DNA from: Leisingera thetidis | GTDB lineage: Bacteria > Pseudomonadota > Alphaproteobacteria > Rhodobacterales > Rhodobacteraceae | Reading direction: 5' to 3' | Length of the DNA: 64,000 nt | NCBI RefSeq assembly: GCF_025857195.1 | Contig: NZ_CP109787.1 | Location: 2,297,501-2,361,500 of the forward strand | In this document: positions 25,504 to 33,471 of the stretch, in pieces | How the letters are laid out: each line of letters opens with the position of its first letter | How positions within the stretch are numbered: position 1 is the first letter of the stretch | Notes under the pieces: model-generated | Database searches by the model: none | Told to the model about the DNA's origin: nothing | Seen by the model: the letters and a program-made list of their open reading frames with translations, nothing else | Program-made: the position numbers and the translations under genes

Positions 25504-26273
25504 TTGCTCATCTTGGAATGTACGACCGCCCCGAAACCGCGGCGGCAAACGACCGGTTCTGGGCCTCGATCCGCGGCCATCTTGGCAGCGGGCCCGAAAA
25601 GCTGACCCGGGACGCCGATTTCTGGCAGGTCTGGAAATCCCCGGACCTGCTGCTGTCGCAGACCTGCGGCTGTCCCTACCGCACCCGGCTTTATGGCGAG
25701 GTGGACCTGGTGGGCACCCCCGACTACGGCCTGCCCGGCTGCCCGCCAGGCTACTACAACAGCGTCTTTGTGGCGCGCCACGAGGATGCAGGCCAGCCGC
25801 TGTCCGGTTTTGCCGGGCGTCGTTTTGCCTTTAACGAAGGGCTGTCGCAATCAGGCTGGGCCGCACCGATGGTGCATTTGCACGACCGCGGCATCCTGCC
25901 CGGCGCGCTGGTGGAAACCGGCAGTCACCGGCTGTCCGCCGAAGCTGTTGCCGATGGCCGGGCCGATTTTGCATCCCTGGACGCGCTGAGCTGGGAAATG
26001 ATCGGAAAATATGATGGGTTCGCCGCCGGGCTGACCGAGATCGAACGCACCGAACCGACCCCGGCCCTGCCCTATATCACCGCCTTGGGCCAGGACCCGC
26101 AGGCGCTGTTTGCAGCCATCGAATCCGCCATTCCCGCACTGGATGAAGATGCCAGAAACCTGCTGCATCTGAAGGGTCTGGCGCAGGTCTCTCCCGCCGA
26201 TTATCTGGCGGTGCCAACCCCGCCCGGCCCGGTGCTGACCGAACAGCGCATCCGCGCGGCGGAGCTGGCCTGA
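25500..26273 (+). CDS. PhnD-like phosphate/phosphonate-type binding protein without signal peptide
   Basis: A 257-residue periplasmic-binding-protein-fold protein of the phosphonate-binding (PhnD-like) family: LLLSQTCGCPYRTRLYGEVD, GCPPGYYNSVFVARHED, RFAFNEGLSQSGWAAPM and ADFASLDALSWEMI are typical. It lacks any signal peptide or lipobox, so it is predicted cytoplasmic unless the true start lies elsewhere. No permease or ATPase is nearby; it is translationally coupled to the tandem TerB genes. A ligand-sensing role rather than transport is possible. Confidence 0.8.
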   Translation: MIAHLGMYDRPETAAANDRFWASIRGHLGSGPEKLTRDADFWQVWKSPDLLLSQTCGCPYRTRLYGEVDLVGTPDYGLPGCPPGYYNSVFVARHEDAGQPLSGFAGRRFAFNEGLSQSGWAAPMVHLHDRGILPGALVETGSHRLSAEAVADGRADFASLDALSWEMIGKYDGFAAGLTEIERTEPTPALPYITALGQDPQALFAAIESAIPALDEDARNLLHLKGLAQVSPADYLAVPTPPGPVLTEQRIRAAELA

Positions 26274-26407
26274 CACCCGCTTCCGAAATGGCGGCCCGCC
26301 CCTTCATTTTGGCATCTGCGATGACAGCTTGTGCGGTTTGAACGTTGCAATCGGTGTTTTTTTCGGTCCAATAAGAATGAATTTCCACCCATAGGGACAA
26401 AGACACC

Positions 26408-27187
26408 TTGACCAATACATCGCCCGTTCTGCAAATCCGCGGCCTGCACAAATCCTACGGCGAGCTGGAAGTGATCAAAGGCGTGGACATCAGCGCACGC
26501 GGCGGCGATGTGGTTTCACTGATCGGGTCTTCGGGGTCGGGCAAGTCCACGCTTCTGCGCTGCTGCAACCTGCTGGAAGACAGCCAGCAGGGCGAGATTC
26601 TGTTCAAGGGCGAACCGGTCACATGGTCCGGCCAGGGGCTCAACCGCCGCCCGGCAGATGCCAAGCAGATCCTGCGCATCCGCACCAACCTGTCGATGGT
26701 GTTCCAGCAGTTCAACCTGTGGGCTCATATGACCATCCTGCAAAACGTCATGGAAGCGCCGGTCACCGTGCTGGGCCGCGACCGGGCCGAGGTTGAGGAA
26801 AAGGCCCGCTACTATCTGGACAAGGTCGGCATCGGCGACAAATGCGATGTCTATCCGGCCCAGCTGTCAGGCGGCCAGCAGCAGCGTGCCGCCATTGCCC
26901 GCGCCCTGTGCATGGAGCCCGAGGCGCTGCTGTTCGATGAGCCGACATCCGCCCTGGACCCCGAACTGGAGCAGGAGGTTGTCAAGGTGATCAAGGACCT
27001 CGCCGCTGAGGGCCGGACCATGCTGATCGTGACCCACGACATGAAGATGGCCGCGGATGTGTCCAGCCATGTGGTGTTCCTGCATCAGGGGCTGATCGAG
27101 GAAGAAGGCACGCCCGATGAAGTCTTTGGCGGAACCCGCTCCGATCGGCTGCGTGCTTTCTTGTCTTCAACCCGGCACGAACAATAA
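26408..27187 (+). CDS. polar amino acid/amine ABC transporter ATP-binding protein
   Basis: A 259-residue ATPase of the HisP/GlnQ class. Walker A is GSSGSGKSTLLRC (~39-51), the Q-loop is MVFQQFNLWAHMT, the signature is LSGGQQQRAAIARAL, Walker B is LLFDEPTSALDPE, and the H-loop is IVTHDMKMA. The start appears to be TTG at 26408 with AGGGA about 10 bp upstream; no nearer ATG fits. It heads a four-gene transporter set (ATPase, binding protein, two permeases) that precedes the gamma-glutamylation genes, so import of polyamines or other amines is likely. Confidence 0.93.
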   Translation: MTNTSPVLQIRGLHKSYGELEVIKGVDISARGGDVVSLIGSSGSGKSTLLRCCNLLEDSQQGEILFKGEPVTWSGQGLNRRPADAKQILRIRTNLSMVFQQFNLWAHMTILQNVMEAPVTVLGRDRAEVEEKARYYLDKVGIGDKCDVYPAQLSGGQQQRAAIARALCMEPEALLFDEPTSALDPELEQEVVKVIKDLAAEGRTMLIVTHDMKMAADVSSHVVFLHQGLIEEEGTPDEVFGGTRSDRLRAFLSSTRHEQ

Positions 27188-27224
27188 AAAGAAACCAATA
27201 ACCAACCAGAATGGGAGTAAACAA

Positions 27225-27932
27225 ATGAAATCTCTGATCCTAGGCACCGCTGCCCTGGCGCTGACCGCGGGCATGGGCCTGGCGGACACCGTGCGCCTGG
27301 GCACCGAAGGTGCCTATGCGCCGTGGAATTTCGTCAATGACGCGGGCGAGATCGACGGCTTCGAGCGCGACCTGGGCGACGAGCTGTGCAAGCGCGCCGA
27401 GCTGACTTGCGAATGGGTCAAGAACGACTGGGATTCGATCATTCCGAACCTGGTTTCCGGCAACTACGACACCATCATCGCCGGCATGTCGATCACCGAC
27501 GAGCGTGACGAGGTCATTGACTTCACCCAGCCCTACACGCCGCCGGATCCGTCCGCCTATGTTGCGCTGTCCTCTGACGTCGATCTGGAATCGGGCGTGA
27601 TCGCCGCACAGGCGTCCACCCTCCAGTCCGCCTTTGTGGCTGAACAGGGCTGGACCCTGGTGGAATTCGCCACTCCGGAAGAAACCATCGCCGCCGTGCG
27701 CAACGGCGAAGCCGATGCAGTCCTGGCTGACAAGAGCTTCCTCGACACCGTGCTTGGCGACGACCTGGTGATGCTGGAGCGCACCGAAGCGCTCGGCGGC
27801 GGTGTCGGCATCGGCGTCCGGGAGTCCGATCAGGAGCTGCGCGGCAAGTTCGATGCGGCAATCCAGTCGATGAAGGATGACGGATCGCTGAACGAACTGA
27901 TCGCCAAGTGGGAAGTCTCCTCCCAGTGGTAA
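27225..27932 (+). CDS. ABC transporter substrate-binding protein (family 3, amino acid/amine)
   Basis: A 235-residue mature-type family 3 solute-binding protein with a Sec signal peptide (MKSLILGTAALALTAGMGLA, cleavage around residue 20). The ligand pocket segments are recognisable: RLGTEGAYAPWNFVNDAGEI, NGEADAVLADKSF and VGIGVRESDQELR. It binds polar amino acids, opines or diamines. The preferred ligand cannot be read from sequence. The ribosome-binding site GGGAG precedes the ATG by 7 bp. A strong hairpin follows the gene, consistent with higher expression of the binding protein than of the permeases. Confidence 0.92.
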   Translation: MKSLILGTAALALTAGMGLADTVRLGTEGAYAPWNFVNDAGEIDGFERDLGDELCKRAELTCEWVKNDWDSIIPNLVSGNYDTIIAGMSITDERDEVIDFTQPYTPPDPSAYVALSSDVDLESGVIAAQASTLQSAFVAEQGWTLVEFATPEETIAAVRNGEADAVLADKSFLDTVLGDDLVMLERTEALGGGVGIGVRESDQELRGKFDAAIQSMKDDGSLNELIAKWEVSSQW

Positions 27933-27955
27933 ACTGATCCCGTTCCGGGATCTGC

Positions 27956-27982
27956 AGGCCCGCAGCCGCGGCTCGCGGGCCT
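27956..27982 (+). terminator. intra-operon hairpin after the binding-protein gene
   Basis: Arms AGGCCCGC / GCGGGCCT enclose a self-complementary AGCCGCGGCT-type core and are followed by an AT-rich run without a strict U-tract. It is more likely an attenuator or RNA-stabilising structure than a full terminator. Confidence 0.6.
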
Positions 27983-28042
27983 CATTCATTCTCTTACGGC
28001 GTGTCCTGCGCCGGGCATGACCAGAGAAAGACAGGCTCGAAT

Positions 28043-28927
28043 ATGTTTTCCTATTGCACGGACCCATCCACGCTTGAGGGGCTGACCTGGCTCAGCTGCT
28101 ATCTGACCACGGGAAAGCATCTAAACCTGTACATCTCGGTCGTCGTGGTTCTGGTCCTGCTGGCCATCACCGCCCCGGTTGCGCTCCTGTTCGGTTTCGG
28201 CGCCGCCAGCGCCGCCCGCTCCAGGATCCTGCCGCTGCGCTGGTTCGGCAAGGGGTATACCAGCATCGTGCGCGGGGTGCCGGACATTGCCTTCTTTCTG
28301 TTTTTCGTGATCGCGCTGGACCAGGCCTTCGAATGGATGCGCCACAAGGTGAAATGTCCGGACTGGGACGAACCGATCCGCCGCGGCATCGATTTTGTGG
28401 TCTGCGACGCGGCCAAGCTGCCGCTGTCCACCTCTCCGCAATGGGTGCATGAAACCTACGGCTTCTTTCTGGCGGTGCTGACCTTCTCCATCGTGTTCGG
28501 CGCCTTTGCTGCCAATGTGCTTTACGGCGCGATGCGCGCCGTACCGCGCGCGCAGATCGAAACCGCCGAGGCCTACGGCCTGTCCCGGCGCCAGGCATTC
28601 TGGCGCATCCTGGTGCCGCAGATGTGGGTTTATGCGCTGCCCGGGTTGTCGAACCTCTGGATGGTACTGATCAAATCCACCCCGCTGCTGTTCCTGCTGG
28701 GAGTCGAGGACATCGTCTACTGGGCCCGGGAACTGGGCGGCACCAAGACCGCCAGATTCACCGAATACCCGCATCCGAACTGGCATGTCTGGTACTTTGC
28801 AGCCCTGCTTGTGTTCTATCTCTGCTTCACCAAAGTGTCCGAGGTCGTGCTGGACCGGATCATGACCCGCCTGACAAAGGGCCAGGCGACCGCGGCGGGC
28901 GAAGCACAAAGAAAGGCAGCGGCATGA
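28043..28927 (+). CDS. ABC transporter permease (HisMQ type)
   Basis: A 294-residue inner-membrane permease. It has N-terminal hydrophobic segments (VVVLVLLAITAPVALLFGF), the RGVPDIAFFLFFVI conserved region, and the EAA loop ETAEAYGLSRRQAFWRILVPQM that docks the ATPase. An unusually long loop (residues ~100-145, containing Cys) sits between the second and third helices. It pairs with the permease at 28924, whose start overlaps its stop. Start ATG 28043. Confidence 0.92.
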   Translation: MFSYCTDPSTLEGLTWLSCYLTTGKHLNLYISVVVVLVLLAITAPVALLFGFGAASAARSRILPLRWFGKGYTSIVRGVPDIAFFLFFVIALDQAFEWMRHKVKCPDWDEPIRRGIDFVVCDAAKLPLSTSPQWVHETYGFFLAVLTFSIVFGAFAANVLYGAMRAVPRAQIETAEAYGLSRRQAFWRILVPQMWVYALPGLSNLWMVLIKSTPLLFLLGVEDIVYWARELGGTKTARFTEYPHPNWHVWYFAALLVFYLCFTKVSEVVLDRIMTRLTKGQATAAGEAQRKAAA

Positions 28928-29730
28928 CCTGCGCAGAAACCATCCAGGCTTATGCATTCCGTTCGCTCGGTATTGGCGAAAGGCTGCTGCCGCGCGGGGA
29001 GTATACCCTGTGCGAGCATTTCACCCTGATCGGCTCCGGCATGATCTGGAACATTTACTTCGGCGCGGTGGCTCTGATGACCGGGTTCGTCCTGGCGGTG
29101 GCCCTGGCGGTCGGCAAGTCCAGCCCCAACCCGTTGTGGCGCAAACCGGCAGAGTGGTTCATCTTCATCTTCCGCGGCAGCCCGCTGTTCATCCAGTTCT
29201 TCTTTGCCTATGCGTGTTTCCTCAGCCTCAAAAGCGTCTCCGGCGTCTTCGACCCGTTCACGTCCGCCTGGCTGGGTGCGCTGGTCGTGCTGTTCTTCAA
29301 CACCGCCGCCTATTCGGGCGAGATCTTCCATGGCGCGCTGCTGTCGGTCCCCAAGGGCGATATCGAGGCGGCGGATGCCTATGGCATGACCGGCATCACC
29401 CGGTTCCGCCGCATCACCTTCCCGACCATGCTGCGCCTTGCCTGGCCCGCCTACACCAACGAGGCAATCTTCCTGTTCCATGCCACCACGCTGGTGTTCT
29501 TCTCCGGCTTCCCGGCCTGGCGGCAGCAGGGCGATGCGCTCTACTATGCCAGCTATTTTGCCGACAAGACCTTCAACCCGTTCATCCCCTATCCGATCCT
29601 GGCCTTCTACTTCATTCTGCTGACATTGGTGATCATCGCCATCTTCGGGGCGGTGAACAAGCTCCTGAACCGGCACCTGCCTCAGGAACGGCGGCAAAGA
29701 TTTCGCTTGCGTCCTAATCTGATCCGGTAG
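28924..29730 (+). CDS. ABC transporter permease (HisMQ type)
   Basis: A 268-residue second permease of the same transporter. It shows the family pattern FRGSPLFIQFFFAYA and the EAA loop EAADAYGMTGITRFRRITFP, with about five transmembrane segments. The start codon overlaps the stop of the first permease (ATGA), so the two are translationally coupled. About 190 bp separate it from the first glutamine-synthetase-like gene. Confidence 0.92.
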   Translation: MTCAETIQAYAFRSLGIGERLLPRGEYTLCEHFTLIGSGMIWNIYFGAVALMTGFVLAVALAVGKSSPNPLWRKPAEWFIFIFRGSPLFIQFFFAYACFLSLKSVSGVFDPFTSAWLGALVVLFFNTAAYSGEIFHGALLSVPKGDIEAADAYGMTGITRFRRITFPTMLRLAWPAYTNEAIFLFHATTLVFFSGFPAWRQQGDALYYASYFADKTFNPFIPYPILAFYFILLTLVIIAIFGAVNKLLNRHLPQERRQRFRLRPNLIR

Positions 29731-29738
29731 TATCCATT

Positions 29739-29750
29739 ATTTGATCAAAT
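29739..29750. promoter_or_regulatory. candidate operator ATTTGATCAAAT
   Basis: A perfect 12-bp AT-rich palindrome upstream of the glutamine-synthetase-like gene, with a partial second copy TGATCAAAA at 29818-29826. The 79-bp separation and position suggest a regulator site for the amine-catabolic genes. The cognate regulator is not in the window. Confidence 0.45.
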
Positions 29751-29920
29751 TCACAGCTGAGCCTCTGACTGCAGAATCATGCGTCTCAAAGGCTTAAATT
29801 CAGCCCGCCCTGAATTATGATCAAAAATTGGACCAGGGGTTTGAAGCTTCCCCGGCCCTGCTGCGCCCCATCCGGGGGCGCCTGCGGCTGGTGGCGCCCC
29901 CGAAACCGTCAGGTGATTGG

Positions 29921-31255
29921 ATGAAGAACTGGCTCAGGAAAAACCCGCATGTGCGCACCATCCGCGTGGCTGCGGCAGACATCAACGGTCAGGCCCGGGG
30001 CAAGCGCATCCCGGCCCGCTTTGCCGATAAAGCGGTCGAGGACGGCACCCGGTTTCCGCTGTCGGTTCTCAACCTCGACATCTGGGGCGAAGACATCGAC
30101 GACAGCCCGCTGGTGTTCGAAAGCGGCGATGCCGACGGGGTGCTGAAACCGACCGAGCGCGGCTTTGTGCCGATGCCCTGGCTGGATGCCCCCTCGGCCC
30201 TGCTGCCGATCTGGATGTACCGCGAGGACGGGCGCGCCTATGAGGGCGACCCGCGCCATGCGCTGCGCGCCGTTGTCGACCGCTACAAGGCACTGGGCCT
30301 GACACCGGTGGTTGCGGTGGAACTGGAATTCTTCCTGATCGACGACAGCGGCAAGAACCTGCAGGTGCCGACCTCGCCGCGCTCCGGCAAACGCCGCAAG
30401 GCGGCGGAGACCATGTCGATCCGGGCGCTGGACCAGTTCGATACCTTCTTCACCGATCTGTATGACGCCTGCGAAGAAATGGATATCCCTGCCGACACCG
30501 CGATTTCCGAGGCGGGCCTCGGCCAGTTCGAGATCAACCTGATGCATGGGCCGGACGCCCTGCGCGCCGCCGATGACGCCTGGCTGTTCAAGATGCTGGT
30601 CAAGGGGCTCGCCCGCCGCCACGGCTTTGCCGCCAGCTTCATGGCCAAGCCTTACGAGGATTACGCCGGCAACGGGCTGCATACCCATTTCTCGGTTCTG
30701 GATCAGGACGGCAACAACATCTTTGACGACGACGGCCCCAAGGGCACCGACGCCATGCGCCATGCCGTCGGCGGCTGCCTCAAGGCGATGGGCGATTCCA
30801 CGCTGGTCTTCGCGCCGCATGGCAACAGCTATGACCGGATGGTGCCGGGCGCCCACGCCCCCACCGGCATCTGCTGGGCTTACGAGAACCGCACCGCCGC
30901 CATCCGCGTGCCCTCCGGCAACCCCAAGGCGCGCCGGATCGAGCACCGCTTTGCCGGCGGCGACGTGAACCCCTATCTGATGCTGGCCGCCATCCTCGGC
31001 GCCGCCCTTTACGGGATCGAGAACCGGGTCGAGCCCACGGAGCCGATCACCGGCAATGCCTATGCGCTGGACCTGCCGCAGGTGCCCAACACCTGGCAAA
31101 GCGCAATCGACGCTTTCGAAGGCTCGGAGATCATTCCACATTTCTTCTCTGCCGAGATGATCCGCAACATGGTGCTGACCAAGCGCCAGGAGCTGCGCTA
31201 CATGGAAGAGCTCACTCCGGAAGAGCGGGTGGAGATCTATCTGGACACGGTCTGA
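29921..31255 (+). CDS. glutamine synthetase family gamma-glutamyl-amine ligase (PuuA-like), copy 1
   Basis: A 444-residue GS-III-like ligase. GS landmarks: VAVELEFFLID (metal-binding Glu), EAGLGQFEINLMHG, FMAKPYEDYAGNGLHTHFSVLD (NG.H.H motif), the ATP-binding NRTAAIRVP, and the RRIEHRFAGGDVNPYLMLAA region. Members ligate glutamate to amines (putrescine, isopropylamine, ethanolamine) rather than to ammonia; the context (ABC importer, second ligase, amidotransferase and PuuB-like oxidase) supports an amine substrate. I chose the ATG at 29921, 8 bp after AGGTGA; a start at 29828 adds an unconserved leader. Confidence 0.9.
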   Translation: MKNWLRKNPHVRTIRVAAADINGQARGKRIPARFADKAVEDGTRFPLSVLNLDIWGEDIDDSPLVFESGDADGVLKPTERGFVPMPWLDAPSALLPIWMYREDGRAYEGDPRHALRAVVDRYKALGLTPVVAVELEFFLIDDSGKNLQVPTSPRSGKRRKAAETMSIRALDQFDTFFTDLYDACEEMDIPADTAISEAGLGQFEINLMHGPDALRAADDAWLFKMLVKGLARRHGFAASFMAKPYEDYAGNGLHTHFSVLDQDGNNIFDDDGPKGTDAMRHAVGGCLKAMGDSTLVFAPHGNSYDRMVPGAHAPTGICWAYENRTAAIRVPSGNPKARRIEHRFAGGDVNPYLMLAAILGAALYGIENRVEPTEPITGNAYALDLPQVPNTWQSAIDAFEGSEIIPHFFSAEMIRNMVLTKRQELRYMEELTPEERVEIYLDTV

Positions 31256-31264
31256 CGGCCCTTT

Positions 31265-31288
31265 GCCCGCCGTCCTGGCGGCGGGCTT
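31265..31288 (+). terminator. hairpin between ligase copy 1 and amidotransferase
   Basis: GCCCGCCG / CGGCGGGC stem around 31265-31286 with a short loop and only a weak T-run, lying 10 bp after the ligase stop. Possibly attenuates downstream expression. Confidence 0.5.
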
Positions 31289-31325
31289 CCGTCCTGCGCA
31301 GCGAACATACTTACCTTGGTGACAC

Positions 31326-32006
31326 ATGAAAATCGGCATCCTGCAAACCGGCCACTCCCCCGAAGACCTGTTTGGCCCGTTCGGCGACTACGACGGCATG
31401 TTCCGCGACATGCTGGACGGCAACGGGTTCGAGTTTCAGACCTGGGCCGTGGTCGACGGCATCTTCCCGGACAGCCCGGCGGACGCCGACGGCTGGCTGA
31501 TCACCGGCTCCAAGCACGGCGCCTATGAGGACCACGCCTGGATCGCGCCGCTGGAGGCGCTGATCCGCCAGATCCACGCCCGCAAACAACCGCTGGCCGG
31601 CATCTGCTTCGGCCATCAGGTCATCGCCCAGGCGCTTGGCGGCAAGGTGGCGAAATTCGACGGCGGCTGGGCCGTGGGCCGCGTCACCTACCAGGTGGAC
31701 GGCAAGGACCTGACCCTCAATGCCTGGCATCAGGATCAGGTGGTGGAACTGCCCGAGGGCGCCCGCGTGCTGGGCGGCAACGCCTTCTGCCGCAATGGCA
31801 TCCTGGCCTATGGCGACCACATCATCTCCTGGCAGCCGCACCCCGAATTCCCCAGCGCCTTTGTTGGCGGCCTAATCGAAAAACGCGGCCGCGGCGTGGT
31901 TCCGGATGACTTGCTCGACCGGGCCGCCGCCGATCTGGACGCGCCCGTGGACAACCCTGAAATCGCAACCTTCCTCGCAGAATTTTACAGGAAAGAGAGG
32001 ATCTGA
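31326..32006 (+). CDS. class I glutamine amidotransferase (GATase1)
   Basis: A 226-residue single-domain class I amidotransferase of the GMP-synthase-like type. The triad is present: nucleophile Cys in PLAGICFGHQVIAQ (~97), and His-x-Glu in SWQPHPEFPSAF (~177). It is inserted between the two ligase genes and overlaps the second one (TGATG). By context it may hydrolyse a gamma-glutamyl intermediate (PuuD-like step), but PuuD-type activity cannot be told from other gamma-glutamyl hydrolases by sequence. Confidence 0.88.
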   Translation: MKIGILQTGHSPEDLFGPFGDYDGMFRDMLDGNGFEFQTWAVVDGIFPDSPADADGWLITGSKHGAYEDHAWIAPLEALIRQIHARKQPLAGICFGHQVIAQALGGKVAKFDGGWAVGRVTYQVDGKDLTLNAWHQDQVVELPEGARVLGGNAFCRNGILAYGDHIISWQPHPEFPSAFVGGLIEKRGRGVVPDDLLDRAAADLDAPVDNPEIATFLAEFYRKERI

Positions 32007-33364
32007 TGTCAGCCTGGCTCGACGCCCTTCCCGAAGCAGCAAAACTCTATCTGGAGGGCCGTCGTCTCGACGAAGTTGAATGCGTTATCTCGGACCTTCC
32101 CGGTATCGCCCGTGGCAAGGCGGTACCGGCATCGAAATTCGCAAAAACCGATTATTTCCATCTGCCTGACAGCATCTTCTACCAGACCATCACCGGCGAC
32201 TGGGCCGATGCCGCGGATGAGGACGGCTGGATCGAAAAGGACATGATCCTGAAGCCGGACATGTCCACCGCAACCGCCGCGCCCTGGACCGGCGACTGGA
32301 CCCTGCAGGTGATCCACGACGCCTATGACCGGCACGGCAAACCGGTCCCCTTCAGCCCCCGCAACGTGCTGAAGCGGGTGGTGCAGCTCTACCGCGACCG
32401 CGGCTGGAAGCCGGTGGTGGCTCCGGAAATGGAGTTTTTCCTGGTTGCCCGCAACATCGACCCGGCGCATGAGATCAAGCCGATGATGGGCCGCTCCGGC
32501 CGCCCGGCCGCGGCGCGCCAGGCCTATTCGATGACCGCGGTGGACGAGTTCGGCCCGGTGATCGACGACATCTATGATTTCGCCGAGGCCCAGGGGTTCG
32601 AGATCGACGGCATCACCCAGGAAGGCGGCGCAGGCCAGCTGGAAATCAACCTGCGCCACGGCGACCCGGTCAAGCTGGCGGACGAGGTGTTCTACTTCAA
32701 GCGGCTGATCCGCGAGGCGGCGCTGCGCCACGACTGCTTTGCCACCTTCATGGCCAAGCCGATCGAGGACGAGCCGGGCTCGGCCATGCATATCCACCAT
32801 TCGGTGATCGACATGGAAACCGGCGGGAACATCTTCTCCGGCCCGCAGGGCGGCGAGACGGATGCGTTCTACAACTTCATCGCCGGTCTGCAGAACCACC
32901 TGCCCGCCGGGCTTGCGGTGATGGCGCCTTATGTGAATTCCTACCGCCGCTACGTGAAGGACCACGCCGCGCCGATCAACCTGGAATGGGCGCGCGACAA
33001 CCGCACCACCGGCATCCGCATCCCGCTGTCCGGCCCCGAGGCCCGGCGGGTGGAAAACCGCATCGCCGGCATGGATTGCAACCCGTATCTGGGCATCGCT
33101 TTGTCTCTGGCCTGCGGTTATCTTGGCCTGATCAACGAGGAGCGCCCGCGCAAGCAGTTCAAGGGCGATGCCTATGAAGGCGAAGGCGATATTCCCCAGG
33201 TGATGGGCCAGGCGCTGGACCTGTTTGACGGGGCCGCCGAGCTGCATCAGGTTCTGGGCCCCGAATTCGCCCGCGTCTATTCGATCGTGAAACGTGCCGA
33301 ATACGACGAGTTCCTGCAGGTGATCTCTCCCTGGGAGCGCGAGCATCTGCTGATGAACGTCTAG
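32006..33364 (+). CDS. glutamine synthetase family gamma-glutamyl-amine ligase, copy 2
   Basis: A 452-residue paralogue of the ligase at 29921. Landmarks: PEMEFFLVARN, EGGAGQLEINLRHG, FMAKPIEDEPGSAMHIHHSV, NRTTGIRIPLSGPEARRVEN and AGMDCNPYLGIALSLACGY. The SAMHIHHS motif differs from the NGLHTHFS of copy 1, implying different amine preference. In puu-type clusters one such ligase makes gamma-glutamyl-putrescine. Its start overlaps the amidotransferase stop. It is followed by the PuuB-like oxidase. Confidence 0.9.
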   Translation: MSAWLDALPEAAKLYLEGRRLDEVECVISDLPGIARGKAVPASKFAKTDYFHLPDSIFYQTITGDWADAADEDGWIEKDMILKPDMSTATAAPWTGDWTLQVIHDAYDRHGKPVPFSPRNVLKRVVQLYRDRGWKPVVAPEMEFFLVARNIDPAHEIKPMMGRSGRPAAARQAYSMTAVDEFGPVIDDIYDFAEAQGFEIDGITQEGGAGQLEINLRHGDPVKLADEVFYFKRLIREAALRHDCFATFMAKPIEDEPGSAMHIHHSVIDMETGGNIFSGPQGGETDAFYNFIAGLQNHLPAGLAVMAPYVNSYRRYVKDHAAPINLEWARDNRTTGIRIPLSGPEARRVENRIAGMDCNPYLGIALSLACGYLGLINEERPRKQFKGDAYEGEGDIPQVMGQALDLFDGAAELHQVLGPEFARVYSIVKRAEYDEFLQVISPWEREHLLMNV

Positions 33365-33471
33365 AAACTCTGGCGCTGCGCCCGGCTGCAGCGCCCGTGC
33401 AATTGAGTATTCACTGAAAGAGGAAGAGCAGGTGTCCCGATTGCGGGGGCCTGCTCCGGATGAGGTGCGCG

